Below, piece by piece: positions 1 to 7,506 of a stretch of DNA of 10,551 nt. This DNA is from JADGQM01 sp964505935. Its GTDB lineage: Bacteria > Desulfobacterota > Syntrophobacteria > Syntrophobacterales > Syntrophobacteraceae. The translations under genes were made by a program, and so were the position numbers. Positions within the stretch are counted from its first letter, which is position 1, and each line of letters starts with the position of its first letter. The notes beneath the pieces were generated by a model. It did no database searches and was not told where the DNA came from. It was given only the letters and a program-made list of their open reading frames with translations. Where the stretch lies: contig CAZDKX010000173.1 of NCBI GenBank assembly GCA_964505935.1, forward strand, positions 1 to 10,551, in the 5' to 3' direction.

Positions 1-2660
1 ACCCACTTGGGCAGCTTTCCCAGTAAGCGACGGATGTTGTTCGATTTTCCTCCGACCTCCCGGTCGTTGAAATCCTCTGCCGCAATGGCATAGGCGCGGA
101 AAACCGGCCGCCTGAGCTGTGGCGAAGCCGCCGGCATGGGGTGTGGCCCGGTGCTGGCGGGAGAGGGGCCCTCCGCGAAGACGACCTCACCGGCAGGAGT
201 CGTCTGCAGAGTAACCGCTCGGCCGGCCCATGATTCCAGAAGCTGGATCGTTGCCGGATCGAAGCAGGAAGCGAACAGCACGCCGGCATTTCGCGCCCGG
301 ACGGCTACATGGGAGACGATGTCGACCGCCTCCGGGGTGATCACGGCGGTCACACCCGCCGGGATTTCCTCATCGCCGCCCACCCGGTGAGCGACGACGA
401 CGGTGGGCCGAGCCAGCTCCCGGCCCTGTACCTGCCGCAGATGAGGCACGATTTCCACAAAGCCGCTCGCCGCAGCCGGGCTGATGATCTGCCAGCTGCC
501 AAGATCGGCGTGCTTCCTCAGGACAGGATCCAGGCGGCGCAGCAGGGCCGACAAGGCAAACTCGAGCTGCCCGCGGATCACTTCCTCGCTGAAGAGGGTC
601 ACGGTCCACGGCGCGGCCTGGAAAGCGCCGCCGAGAAAAGCCGCCTGGGGCTGCAACAGCGAGCTGTAACGGTCTATGAAACCGGCCAGCAGACGCTCCA
701 ACCGGTCGAGCACGGCTTTGGCCTGGAGCGCCCATTCCCGGTTAAAACGCGGCAGGTGCTGCAAACGCTGCCAGTGAGGGAGGCAGCGTTGCAGGTCGTC
801 GTGGGGCCGTGACAGCTTCAGGTTCTCGAGCACGGCGGGAAGGAGATCGACCAATTGGTTTTCGTCGGAGAGGGAAGAGAGATTGCGCTCCACCAGGATG
901 CGGCCAAACTGCTCCAGCGCCAGATCCAGGAAGAGCAGATCGCGGGCGCCGTTGCGGTTGTTTTCGAGCAGCCCGCTGATGCGGTAGCGAACTTGGGCCA
1001 TCGTTCCCAGCAGATGGGTGACGGGCACGCCGGGGTCATCCCGATGGTGCCAGATGAAATCGAGCAGGCCATGCAGTTCTCCATCGCAGAGATACCGGGC
1101 CGCGTGCATTGCCGTTCCCAGGTCGGTTCCCGAATGTACCGCCTTGAGGATCCCCAGGAAATGCTCGAAGTCCGGGACGAGCGCCTCCTTAAGATGCGGC
1201 ATAAAATCCGGATGACTGTTGATCGGGCGCTCATAGCTTTGCAGGCGCTCCCGCGTGACGCCGCCCCGTTCCAGAATGCGGTAGAATTCGTCGAGATTGC
1301 CGTTGCTCTTCAGAAACCCGAGATACCCTTCGCAGATGACCACATCATCCGGGGTGGTGTTGTTGTGGAGCTTCTGGTGCCATTCCTCGAGAAAATGACC
1401 GCTGACTTCCTTGATGTGGTGGCGGTGCATGATCCTCAGGATTTCGTCGCGTACCTCCTGGCCGTTGCTGCCGCGCCCCAGGGTGGTCAGGATGAGGCGA
1501 AGCCACTCGCGCGCTGCCGGCTGGTTCAAATAGCGGTCGGCCAGCTTGAAGGTCAGCCGTTCGAGGGCGTGGCTCAACTCCCGCGGTTTGGTATTGTAGT
1601 TGCGCTGCCAGTCGAGCTGCCTCAGGGCCGAATAGCGCAGCCACACATAAAGCAGCGCCAGGCTCTCCTCATCGTCCTGAACCCGGTCCAGCAGATCGTA
1701 GCAGAGGTTGAAGCGATGCATCAGGGTCCAGGAACCGCCGCTCATTTCCCGCTCGATGATTTCATCGGCCAGCTGGGCGAGGCGGGCATTTCCCAGGAAG
1801 GAGACCGAGCCCTGGCTTTCCGCCACCGGCACATAGAAATTCTTGCCCCGCTCCTTCAACCACTGCCCGGTATCGGCTTGCTTGAGCACAAAAACGATCC
1901 CCGCCGGGGCCTCGAGTTCGGCGATTTCGAGCTCCAGGCGCTGGGTTCCGTCATGGACCGTGAAGGGAGTTTGAGCTGCCGTCTCCTGGACCATTACCGT
2001 CCCCGGCGGCAGCAGGGCCGGCGGCGGCGGGGACCACTCCCGGCGCGAACGCAGAGCCACGCCCCAGTGCAGGATCAGAGGGGAGGAACTCTGGGCGGTC
2101 AGGCTGACATGGTAGCGGTTGCCGGCTCGGCTCACGGCGACGTTGAGGCGACCACCGGGTTCGATGTTGAACGAGTTCTCATAGCAGCGCTCGCCGGCCA
2201 TGGCCTCCTCGCGAGTAGGCGGAGCGGGCTTGCCGGGTGGCTTGTCGTCTGGCTTTGGGGGCTTCGGGAGGAGGACCTGGTAGTTCCGGCCCTGATTGTT
2301 ATCCCACCGGCCTTCTTCCGGAAAGAAGAGGACGAATTCGAGGGAAGCAAAATCCAGCGTCCGATCCAGCCCGATGGTGACCCGGCGACGACCGTTCGCA
2401 CCGGTGAACGGGGTCTGCACCGCCAGCTGGTCAAAGATTCGCGTGCCCTCCGGCCAGGCCGATTGCGGCGGAAGCTGCCAGCCGGTCCGGCTGCTCCCAC
2501 ACAATCCCCAGTGCAGCAGGCAGGGCTGCTGATGCTCCATGGAAATGGCTATTTCAACCGAGCCGTCGTCCTTGACCTGCTTTTCAACAAGGAGCGCGAT
2601 CCCGCTCCTCGCTTTGATCTGTTCAACCATTGTTTGAGTCATCGCAGCAACGCGCTTCAT
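1..2660 (-). CDS. gwd: alpha-glucan water dikinase (GWD), plant-type, 3' end cut by the window edge
   Basis: GWD phosphorylates glucosyl units of starch-like glucans, sending the beta-phosphate of ATP to the glucan and the gamma-phosphate to water through a phosphohistidine. The frame is open from ATG 2660 to base 1 (886 codons). Two CBM45-like modules are visible: residues ~48-130 (LHWG...W.LPP...TPF) and ~195-280 (LHWGVAL...W.PPPPALLPPG...TPF). The central GWD signature follows, with LMHRFNL (313-319), RQLDWQRNYNTKPRE (347-361) and WHQKLHNNTTPDDVVIC (427-443). The phosphohistidine domain has GGDEEIPAG and TPEAVDIVSHVAVRARN, with the presumed catalytic His at 784 (bases 309-311). VGGKSNNI and GKLPKW (869-886) begin the C-terminal nucleotide-binding domain, which lies outside the window. 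The gene starts 13 bases after the glgX stop. The plant redox motif CFATC reads LFASC here. Family assignment is confident; substrate is inferred. Confidence 0.93.
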   Translation of the reverse strand, partial: MKRVAAMTQTMVEQIKARSGIALLVEKQVKDDGSVEIAISMEHQQPCLLHWGLCGSSRTGWQLPPQSAWPEGTRIFDQLAVQTPFTGANGRRRVTIGLDRTLDFASLEFVLFFPEEGRWDNNQGRNYQVLLPKPPKPDDKPPGKPAPPTREEAMAGERCYENSFNIEPGGRLNVAVSRAGNRYHVSLTAQSSSPLILHWGVALRSRREWSPPPPALLPPGTVMVQETAAQTPFTVHDGTQRLELEIAELEAPAGIVFVLKQADTGQWLKERGKNFYVPVAESQGSVSFLGNARLAQLADEIIEREMSGGSWTLMHRFNLCYDLLDRVQDDEESLALLYVWLRYSALRQLDWQRNYNTKPRELSHALERLTFKLADRYLNQPAAREWLRLILTTLGRGSNGQEVRDEILRIMHRHHIKEVSGHFLEEWHQKLHNNTTPDDVVICEGYLGFLKSNGNLDEFYRILERGGVTRERLQSYERPINSHPDFMPHLKEALVPDFEHFLGILKAVHSGTDLGTAMHAARYLCDGELHGLLDFIWHHRDDPGVPVTHLLGTMAQVRYRISGLLENNRNGARDLLFLDLALEQFGRILVERNLSSLSDENQLVDLLPAVLENLKLSRPHDDLQRCLPHWQRLQHLPRFNREWALQAKAVLDRLERLLAGFIDRYSSLLQPQAAFLGGAFQAAPWTVTLFSEEVIRGQLEFALSALLRRLDPVLRKHADLGSWQIISPAAASGFVEIVPHLRQVQGRELARPTVVVAHRVGGDEEIPAGVTAVITPEAVDIVSHVAVRARNAGVLFASCFDPATIQLLESWAGRAVTLQTTPAGEVVFAEGPSPASTGPHPMPAASPQLRRPVFRAYAIAAEDFNDREVGGKSNNIRRLLGKLPKW

Positions 2661-2662
2661 TG

Positions 2663-2668
2663 CCTCCC
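2663..2668 (-). promoter_or_regulatory. ribosome binding site of the dikinase gene, unusually close to the start
   Basis: GGGAGG on the minus strand ends only two bases before the ATG at 2660, shorter than the usual 5-9. Later in-frame ATGs at 2642 and 2630 lie about 20 and 32 bases away, which fits worse. The site falls in the 13-base gap after the glgX stop TAA (2674-2676), so translation may be coupled to glgX. The start at 2660 is the best choice but not certain; it does not affect the recognised domains. Confidence 0.45.
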
Positions 2669-2673
2669 GTGAG

Positions 2674-4794
2674 TTACGGTGAAATCAAAATGACCATCGA
2701 CCGGGGCTGCATCCGATAGGAATCCTGTCGTACCAGCAGCTCTTCCCGCCCGGCCGAGCAAACATCTCGAGGCGAGGGTTTGGCCGTATCCACCGCCATA
2801 TACCAGCCTTTGCCTCCCGGAGGAGCGGGCAGTCTGAACTTTACCTCCGAGACCTCAGCGTTGAACAATACCCCCAGGGCGACGCTTTCCTGCCCGGCTG
2901 CCGCCGGGGAGGGCTGAGGGCGGATGATGCAGCCCAGGGTGCGGCTGCCGTCCCCCCAATTGGGCGCATTGCCCCCCGGACCAAACCAGAAAATGTCCTG
3001 ATCCTGGTAGAAATCCTCGGTGCGAAGCACCCGGTGGCGCCGGCGAAAGGCAATCATTTCACGGGCGAAGCGGCACAGTTCGTGATTCCTGGGCAGCAGC
3101 GCCCAATCATACCAGGAAATTTCATTGTCCTGGCAGTAGGCGTTGTTATTGCCGCGCTGGGTCCGGCGAAATTCATCACCCCCGAGGAGCATCGGGACGC
3201 CCCGGGAAATGAGGAGGGTGGCCAGCATGTTCTTGATCTGCCGCAGCCGCACGGCCTCGATGGTCGCATCACGCGTGTCCCCTTCGATGCCGTAGTTCTC
3301 ACTGTAGTTGACGTTCTCCCCGTCGCGGCTCTGTTCCCCGTTGACCTCGTTGTGCTTCTGCTGGTAACTCACCAGATCGTTGAGGGTGAATCCGTCATGA
3401 CAGGTGATGAAATTGATGCTGTTCATGGGCACTTTGCGATTACCCTGGTAGAGGTCCGCGCTGCCGCAGATGCGGGTTGCCAGCAGGGGCACCATGCCGG
3501 GTTCCCCCCGCCAGAAGCGCCGGATATCGTCCCGAAAGCGCCCGTTCCACTCGGACCAGCGCTGCCCCGGGAACGATCCTACCTGGTAGGCGCCGCCGGC
3601 ATCCCAGGCCTCGGCGATGAGCTTCACATCACGCAGAATCGGGTCCTCGGCGATGGCTTCCAGGAGGGGTGGATTCGGCAAGACATCCCCTTTTTCATCC
3701 CGCCCCAGCACCGACGCCAGATCGAAGCGAAAGCCGTCCACGTGCATTTCGATCACCCAGTAGCGCAGGCAGTCGAGGATGAAGGAGCGCACCACGGGGT
3801 GATTGCAGTTGAGCGTGTTGCCGCAGCCCGAGAAGTTTTGATAACTGCGCCGCTCGTTTTTCAGCATGTAATAGATGCTGTTTTCAATCCCTCGAAAATT
3901 GAGCGTCGGTCCCAGTTCATCTCCTTCCGCCGTGTGGTTCAGAACAATGTCGAGAATCACCTCGATGCCTGCTTTGTGCAATTCCCGGACCATGGTCTTG
4001 AACTCGCTGACCTGACAGCCGGGCGCACTCCCCGTGCCGTAGGATTCCTTCGGGGCAAAGAAGGCCACGGTGTTATAACCCCAGTAGTTGCGGAGCAGTT
4101 CGCCGGTAACCGGGTTCCGGACCACCAGTTCGTTTTCATTAAATTCCTGCACGGGCATGAGCTCGACCGCGGTGATCCCGAGCTCCTGGAAGTAAGGGAT
4201 CTTTTCAATGACCCCCAGGAACGTTCCCGGATGCATGACGCCCGAGGAGGGGTGGATGGTCAAACCCCGCACATGGGTTTCGTAAATGATGGTTTCCGGC
4301 CAGGCATATTTTAGCGGGCGGTCCCCATCCCACTCGAACCGGTAGTCGGTGAGGAGGGACTTGGGTGACCAGGCGGCATTATCCTCCGGGCAGAAAGCGA
4401 GGTCTTTCTCCGGCGAGTCGACATCGAATGCCAGGGCGCGACTCCAATCCCAGCGGGAGGTGCCCAGCAGGGCGGTCGAGTAGGGGTCGATCAGCACCCG
4501 GTGGCGGTTGAAGCGGTGTCCCTCCTTCGGGAGGTAGGGACCGTCGACGCGAAAGGCGTAAAGCTGGCCGTAGGTGGCTCCCTTGAGCCACACATGCCAC
4601 ATATCGCCCGTGCGGTGGCGGGCCGGGTCGAGCTCAATCGACAGCGCCGGCGCCCCGTCTTCGGGCCGGTCGTACAGCTCCAGCCACACCCGCGTGGCGC
4701 TGCGGCTGAAAAGGGAGAAATTCACCCCCCCGTGGCGGTGGTAGGCTCCCCAGGGCAGAGGCCTGCCCGGTTCGATCTGGAGTGCTTTCGCCAT
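2674..4794 (-). CDS. glgX: glycogen debranching enzyme, isoamylase type (GlgX, GH13 with CBM48)
   Basis: It hydrolyses alpha-1,6 branch linkages in glycogen or limit dextrins in the cytoplasm, releasing linear maltodextrins. The 706-aa length is normal for GlgX/TreX proteins. Residues ~10-120 form the CBM48-like N-terminal domain (GVNFSLFSRSATRVWLELYD). The GH13 barrel follows, with all conserved regions: DIVLNH (282-287), GFRFDLAS with nucleophile Asp358, LIAEAWD with acid/base Glu395, and NFITCHDG with His466-Asp467. SGCGNTLNCNHP (322-333) is typical of isoamylase-type debranching enzymes rather than other GH13 enzymes. The C-terminal beta domain ends at MVILISP. ATG 4794 is preceded by a GAGGAGAGG stretch 8 bases upstream, which supports this start. 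It is the first gene of the leftward unit and is followed after 13 bases by the glucan water dikinase. TreX-like side activities cannot be excluded from sequence. Confidence 0.95.
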   Translation of the reverse strand: MAKALQIEPGRPLPWGAYHRHGGVNFSLFSRSATRVWLELYDRPEDGAPALSIELDPARHRTGDMWHVWLKGATYGQLYAFRVDGPYLPKEGHRFNRHRVLIDPYSTALLGTSRWDWSRALAFDVDSPEKDLAFCPEDNAAWSPKSLLTDYRFEWDGDRPLKYAWPETIIYETHVRGLTIHPSSGVMHPGTFLGVIEKIPYFQELGITAVELMPVQEFNENELVVRNPVTGELLRNYWGYNTVAFFAPKESYGTGSAPGCQVSEFKTMVRELHKAGIEVILDIVLNHTAEGDELGPTLNFRGIENSIYYMLKNERRSYQNFSGCGNTLNCNHPVVRSFILDCLRYWVIEMHVDGFRFDLASVLGRDEKGDVLPNPPLLEAIAEDPILRDVKLIAEAWDAGGAYQVGSFPGQRWSEWNGRFRDDIRRFWRGEPGMVPLLATRICGSADLYQGNRKVPMNSINFITCHDGFTLNDLVSYQQKHNEVNGEQSRDGENVNYSENYGIEGDTRDATIEAVRLRQIKNMLATLLISRGVPMLLGGDEFRRTQRGNNNAYCQDNEISWYDWALLPRNHELCRFAREMIAFRRRHRVLRTEDFYQDQDIFWFGPGGNAPNWGDGSRTLGCIIRPQPSPAAAGQESVALGVLFNAEVSEVKFRLPAPPGGKGWYMAVDTAKPSPRDVCSAGREELLVRQDSYRMQPRSMVILISP

Positions 4795-4984
4795 CGCTCT
4801 TGCCTCTCCTCAAGGTCTGCAACTCAAGGTCAGATCCGCAATCAGGCGGTAGTTTTCGTTGAGTCCAATTATTTAAACCAACTTGTTGGGGATTGCTATG
4901 GCGATGTGACATTTTCCGGACGGGGCATCTCAGACTGATCTTCCTTCCCTGGCGGACGCCCCCCTTAAACCGCATCAAGCCAGC

Positions 4985-5004
4985 AAAAAAGAGCGGCCTG
5001 CCGC
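4985..5004 (-). terminator. weak candidate intrinsic terminator or attenuator reading leftward
   Basis: On the minus strand, GCGG-CAGG-CCGC (4993-5004) can form a 4-bp all-GC hairpin, followed after two bases by six T (4990-4985). An alternative CCTG-CGG-CAGG hairpin overlaps it. The stem is short for a terminator and no leftward gene lies just upstream. If active it would act in the leader of a long glgX transcript or end a small RNA. Confidence 0.2.
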
Positions 5005-5008
5005 AGGA

Positions 5009-5036
5009 GGTTGCTTGAGGGTGCCAACCAGCAACC
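5009..5036. repeat. inverted repeat, 7-bp arms with 14-base loop
   Basis: GGTTGCT (5009-5015) pairs perfectly with AGCAACC (5030-5036). It lies about 107 bases before the helicase start, possibly in that gene's 5' leader. A strong Shine-Dalgarno-like AGGAGG (5005-5010) touches its left arm and could serve a tiny in-frame TTG/GTG reading frame that ends at TAA 5039-5041. It could be a leader hairpin, an operator, or chance. Confidence 0.4.
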
Positions 5037-5142
5037 CTTAATCAGGAATGGCCAACCACGACCGAAGTGTGGTATGGGAGGTTGATGATCGGATGCGAAT
5101 CTCCCTTTGCGACCACAGGGTTTCTGGCCGCTGCGGTGTCTC

Positions 5143-7506
5143 ATGGCAATAGATCGACAACTGAAGAAAAAGAAGAAACGGGAAGAAAAGCAGAAAGCCA
5201 GGCGGCTGGAAGCGCAACGCCAACACCTCCAGGAAAAGGCGCAAGAATACACGTGGGAAGCCGAAAACGCGTTTCACGCCGAAGACTATCGAAGCGCCCT
5301 GGCCTGGGCCCAGAAGAAGCTCAAACTGCAGCCGGCCGACTCCCGCATGAGAAGTCTGGCCCTCTACAGCAGTCAGCAGCTGAAGGATGATGAGACCCTC
5401 TACAGCCTGCTTTGCCAGAGCTATCAATTCGGCGAGCAGACCACCCGCCACAATTGTCTGGTCTTGGCGGAAATGGCTTATGAGAGGAAGCATTACGAAC
5501 TTGCGCGGGAGCTTGCGGAGGCGGTGCTGAATGATTCTTCACCGCTGACTGGATGGTTTCCCAGGGGCAGGAAGAAGCGGGCCAAGGACATCCTTCTTTT
5601 TTGCGAGGCAAAGAGACACACTCTGGCAATGAGGCAGGCGCTGGCAAACCTCCCCCCGGCCAAAGAAGAAGCGCCCGCAGAAGCGCCCTCTGCCGCCAGG
5701 CCGCTGCCGCCCTCCCAGGCCGTGACGGGAAAAAAACCGGAAACCACCGCCCTTCCCGCACCCCCACCAGAGACCCTGCCGGCCCTGGAGATTGCTTTCA
5801 AAACCGATGCCGGCCCCCTCATTGAAGCCCTGCAGGCCCATCGGCGCTCCGACCCGGACGGTCTGGAGCTGGCGCTGAAAGCCTATAAGCTTTCGTTCCG
5901 CACCTCCTATGATCAGCTCCTTTGCCTGCCCACGCTGCGCGACGTCCAGTCGCTCTGGTATCAGGAGGAAACGGCGCGGAAGGTCATGAAGACCTTTCGG
6001 GGGCGCGCCATCCTGGCGGATGAGGTAGGGCTTGGAAAAACCGTCGAAGCCGGTCTCATTCTCAAGGAATATATGCTGCGGGGGCTGGTGCGGACGGCCC
6101 TGATCCTGACCCCCAGCTCCCTGGTCAACCAGTGGCAGGAGGAACTGCGGGACAAGTTCGCCATTTCGGTGGCCTCCACCAACGATCCTCTCTTTCGCCA
6201 GGACCCCGAGCGGTTCTGGACCGAACCGCTGGTTCTGGCCTCGCTTCAGACGGCCAAGCTCAAGCGTCACTTCGAGGCTGTCACGGCCCGTCTGTATGAC
6301 ATGGTGATCGTGGATGAGGCCCACCATCTCAAAAACCGCACGACCCTCAACTGGAAGCTGGTCAACAGTGTACAGAAAAGCTTCCTCCTCATGCTGACCG
6401 CCACCCCCGTGCAGAACAATCTGGAAGAGCTCTACAACCTGGTGACCCTGCTCCAACCGGGGCACCTCAAAACGCTGCGGGCCTTCAAAGAAGAATTCAT
6501 GACGCGCGGCAGCCCCACGGACCCGCGCAATCGCGAGCAACTGCGGCAACTCCTCAAGGAGGTAATGGTGCGAAATACGCGATCAGTGGCCCAATTGCGC
6601 CTGCCGCCCCGGTTTGCGCTGACGGTCCGGGTGAAACCGAACCCCGCCGAAGAAGCTTTTTACCAGGCAATCAGTGTCTTCGTTCGGGAACAGGCGTCCG
6701 TGAATGGTGGGGGAACCTCGCGATTCACCCTCCGCAGGCTCCTGGAAACGGCAGGTTCATCGCATATTGCGGCCCTGCGCATGCTGGGAAGGACGTTTGG
6801 CGACGGCAAGTCTGACGCGGTGACCAAGGTGGCGCCCATCAGCCGCCTGGGTGCCCAGATTCAGGCCGGGGCCAAGGCGCAAAGGGTCCTGGAGCTGCTC
6901 AAGGCGTCATCCGACCAGAAGGTGGTCTTCGTGAACACCCTCGCGACCCTGGAACATTTGCAGGGAGTCATGGCAGCCCACAGCATCCCCCACGTGGTGT
7001 TCCAGGGAGGCCTGACGCCGGTTCAAAAACAGGCGGTCATGGACCGTTTCCGTGATGGCTGTCCCGTCCTCCTTTCCACCGGCATGGGCGGTGAAGGCTT
7101 CAATTTGCAATTCTGTCATGTGATGATCAACTACGATCTGCCCTGGAACCCGATGGAGATCGAGCAACGCATCGGGCGCCTTCATCGCATCGGCCAGACC
7201 AACGAAGTGCAGGTTTTCAACTTCTGTGCCGCCGGCAGTATCGAAGACCATATCCTGGAGGTCCTCGACCGCAAGATCAACATGTTCGAGCTGGTAGTAG
7301 GGGAGATCGACATGATCCTCGGGCGCCTCCAGGGAGAGGAGGAATTCAGCGACCTCGTCTACGACATCTGGGTGCGGCATGCCGATGAACCGGACCGGAG
7401 GAAAGCCTTTGATACCTTGGCCGGAAAGCTGAAACGGGCTCGATCGAGTTATGAGAAGAGCCGGGAGCTCGATGAAAAACTCTTCCGGGAGGATTTCGGG
7501 GTATGA
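5143..7506 (+). CDS. SNF2-family DEAD/DEAH helicase-like ATPase with TPR-like N-terminus
   Basis: SNF2 ATPases translocate on double-stranded nucleic acid and remodel bound proteins; bacterial RapA, which recycles RNA polymerase, is one example. From ATG 5143 the protein has 787 aa. It has a very basic lysine-rich start (residues 7-30), a TPR-like helical part (~35-165) and a proline/alanine-rich linker (~168-215). The ATPase core shows Walker A LADEVGLGKT (291-300), DEAHH (391-395) and LTATP (418-422). The second RecA domain has STGMGGEGFNLQ (645-656) and QRIGRLHRIGQ (675-685). A charged C-terminal tail follows (~730-787). An in-frame TTG at 5107 would add 12 residues; neither start has a good ribosome site, and ATG is preferred because the basic helix begins there. 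It overlaps the next gene by four bases. Exact cellular role is unknown; it resembles SNF2 proteins with small partners more than classic RapA. Confidence 0.9.
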   Translation: MAIDRQLKKKKKREEKQKARRLEAQRQHLQEKAQEYTWEAENAFHAEDYRSALAWAQKKLKLQPADSRMRSLALYSSQQLKDDETLYSLLCQSYQFGEQTTRHNCLVLAEMAYERKHYELARELAEAVLNDSSPLTGWFPRGRKKRAKDILLFCEAKRHTLAMRQALANLPPAKEEAPAEAPSAARPLPPSQAVTGKKPETTALPAPPPETLPALEIAFKTDAGPLIEALQAHRRSDPDGLELALKAYKLSFRTSYDQLLCLPTLRDVQSLWYQEETARKVMKTFRGRAILADEVGLGKTVEAGLILKEYMLRGLVRTALILTPSSLVNQWQEELRDKFAISVASTNDPLFRQDPERFWTEPLVLASLQTAKLKRHFEAVTARLYDMVIVDEAHHLKNRTTLNWKLVNSVQKSFLLMLTATPVQNNLEELYNLVTLLQPGHLKTLRAFKEEFMTRGSPTDPRNREQLRQLLKEVMVRNTRSVAQLRLPPRFALTVRVKPNPAEEAFYQAISVFVREQASVNGGGTSRFTLRRLLETAGSSHIAALRMLGRTFGDGKSDAVTKVAPISRLGAQIQAGAKAQRVLELLKASSDQKVVFVNTLATLEHLQGVMAAHSIPHVVFQGGLTPVQKQAVMDRFRDGCPVLLSTGMGGEGFNLQFCHVMINYDLPWNPMEIEQRIGRLHRIGQTNEVQVFNFCAAGSIEDHILEVLDRKINMFELVVGEIDMILGRLQGEEEFSDLVYDIWVRHADEPDRRKAFDTLAGKLKRARSSYEKSRELDEKLFREDFGV

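Larger units (their letters stand above)
4795..5142. other. divergent intergenic region between glgX and the helicase unit
   Basis: This 348-base gap should hold promoters for both the leftward glucan operon and the rightward helicase operon. It is locally AT-richer around 4860-4900. There the minus strand carries AATAAT (4868-4873), close to a -10 hexamer, but no convincing -35 box at the right distance. A short palindrome CCAAC-TT-GTTGG lies at 4878-4889 beside it and could be an operator. A longer inverted repeat and an oligo-A tract lie at 4985-5036. No sigma-54 or CRP-type site was recognised. Promoter placement is inference. Confidence 0.5.

Noticed and set aside
855..2672. 605-codon open frame on the plus strand opposite the dikinase gene
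   Set aside because: It is antisense to a clearly recognisable GWD sequence, has no known motif, and long antisense frames are common in GC-rich genes.
3034..4314. 426-codon open frame on the plus strand opposite glgX
   Set aside because: The minus strand holds all GH13 catalytic motifs. The antisense translation shows no recognisable domain and has no supporting ribosome site.
4878..4906. CRP- or sigma-54-type site upstream of glgX
   Set aside because: TGTGAC at 4905 has no matching second half-site, and no GG/GC -24/-12 pair with correct spacing was found.
5067..5390. 107-codon open frame overlapping the helicase start in another frame
   Set aside because: Most of it lies within the helicase N-terminus in a different frame and the product looks random. 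A small leader role is noted only as speculation.
5539..6549. 336-codon open frame on the minus strand inside the helicase gene
   Set aside because: It is a shadow of the SNF2 core; the Walker A and DEAH motifs read only on the plus strand.
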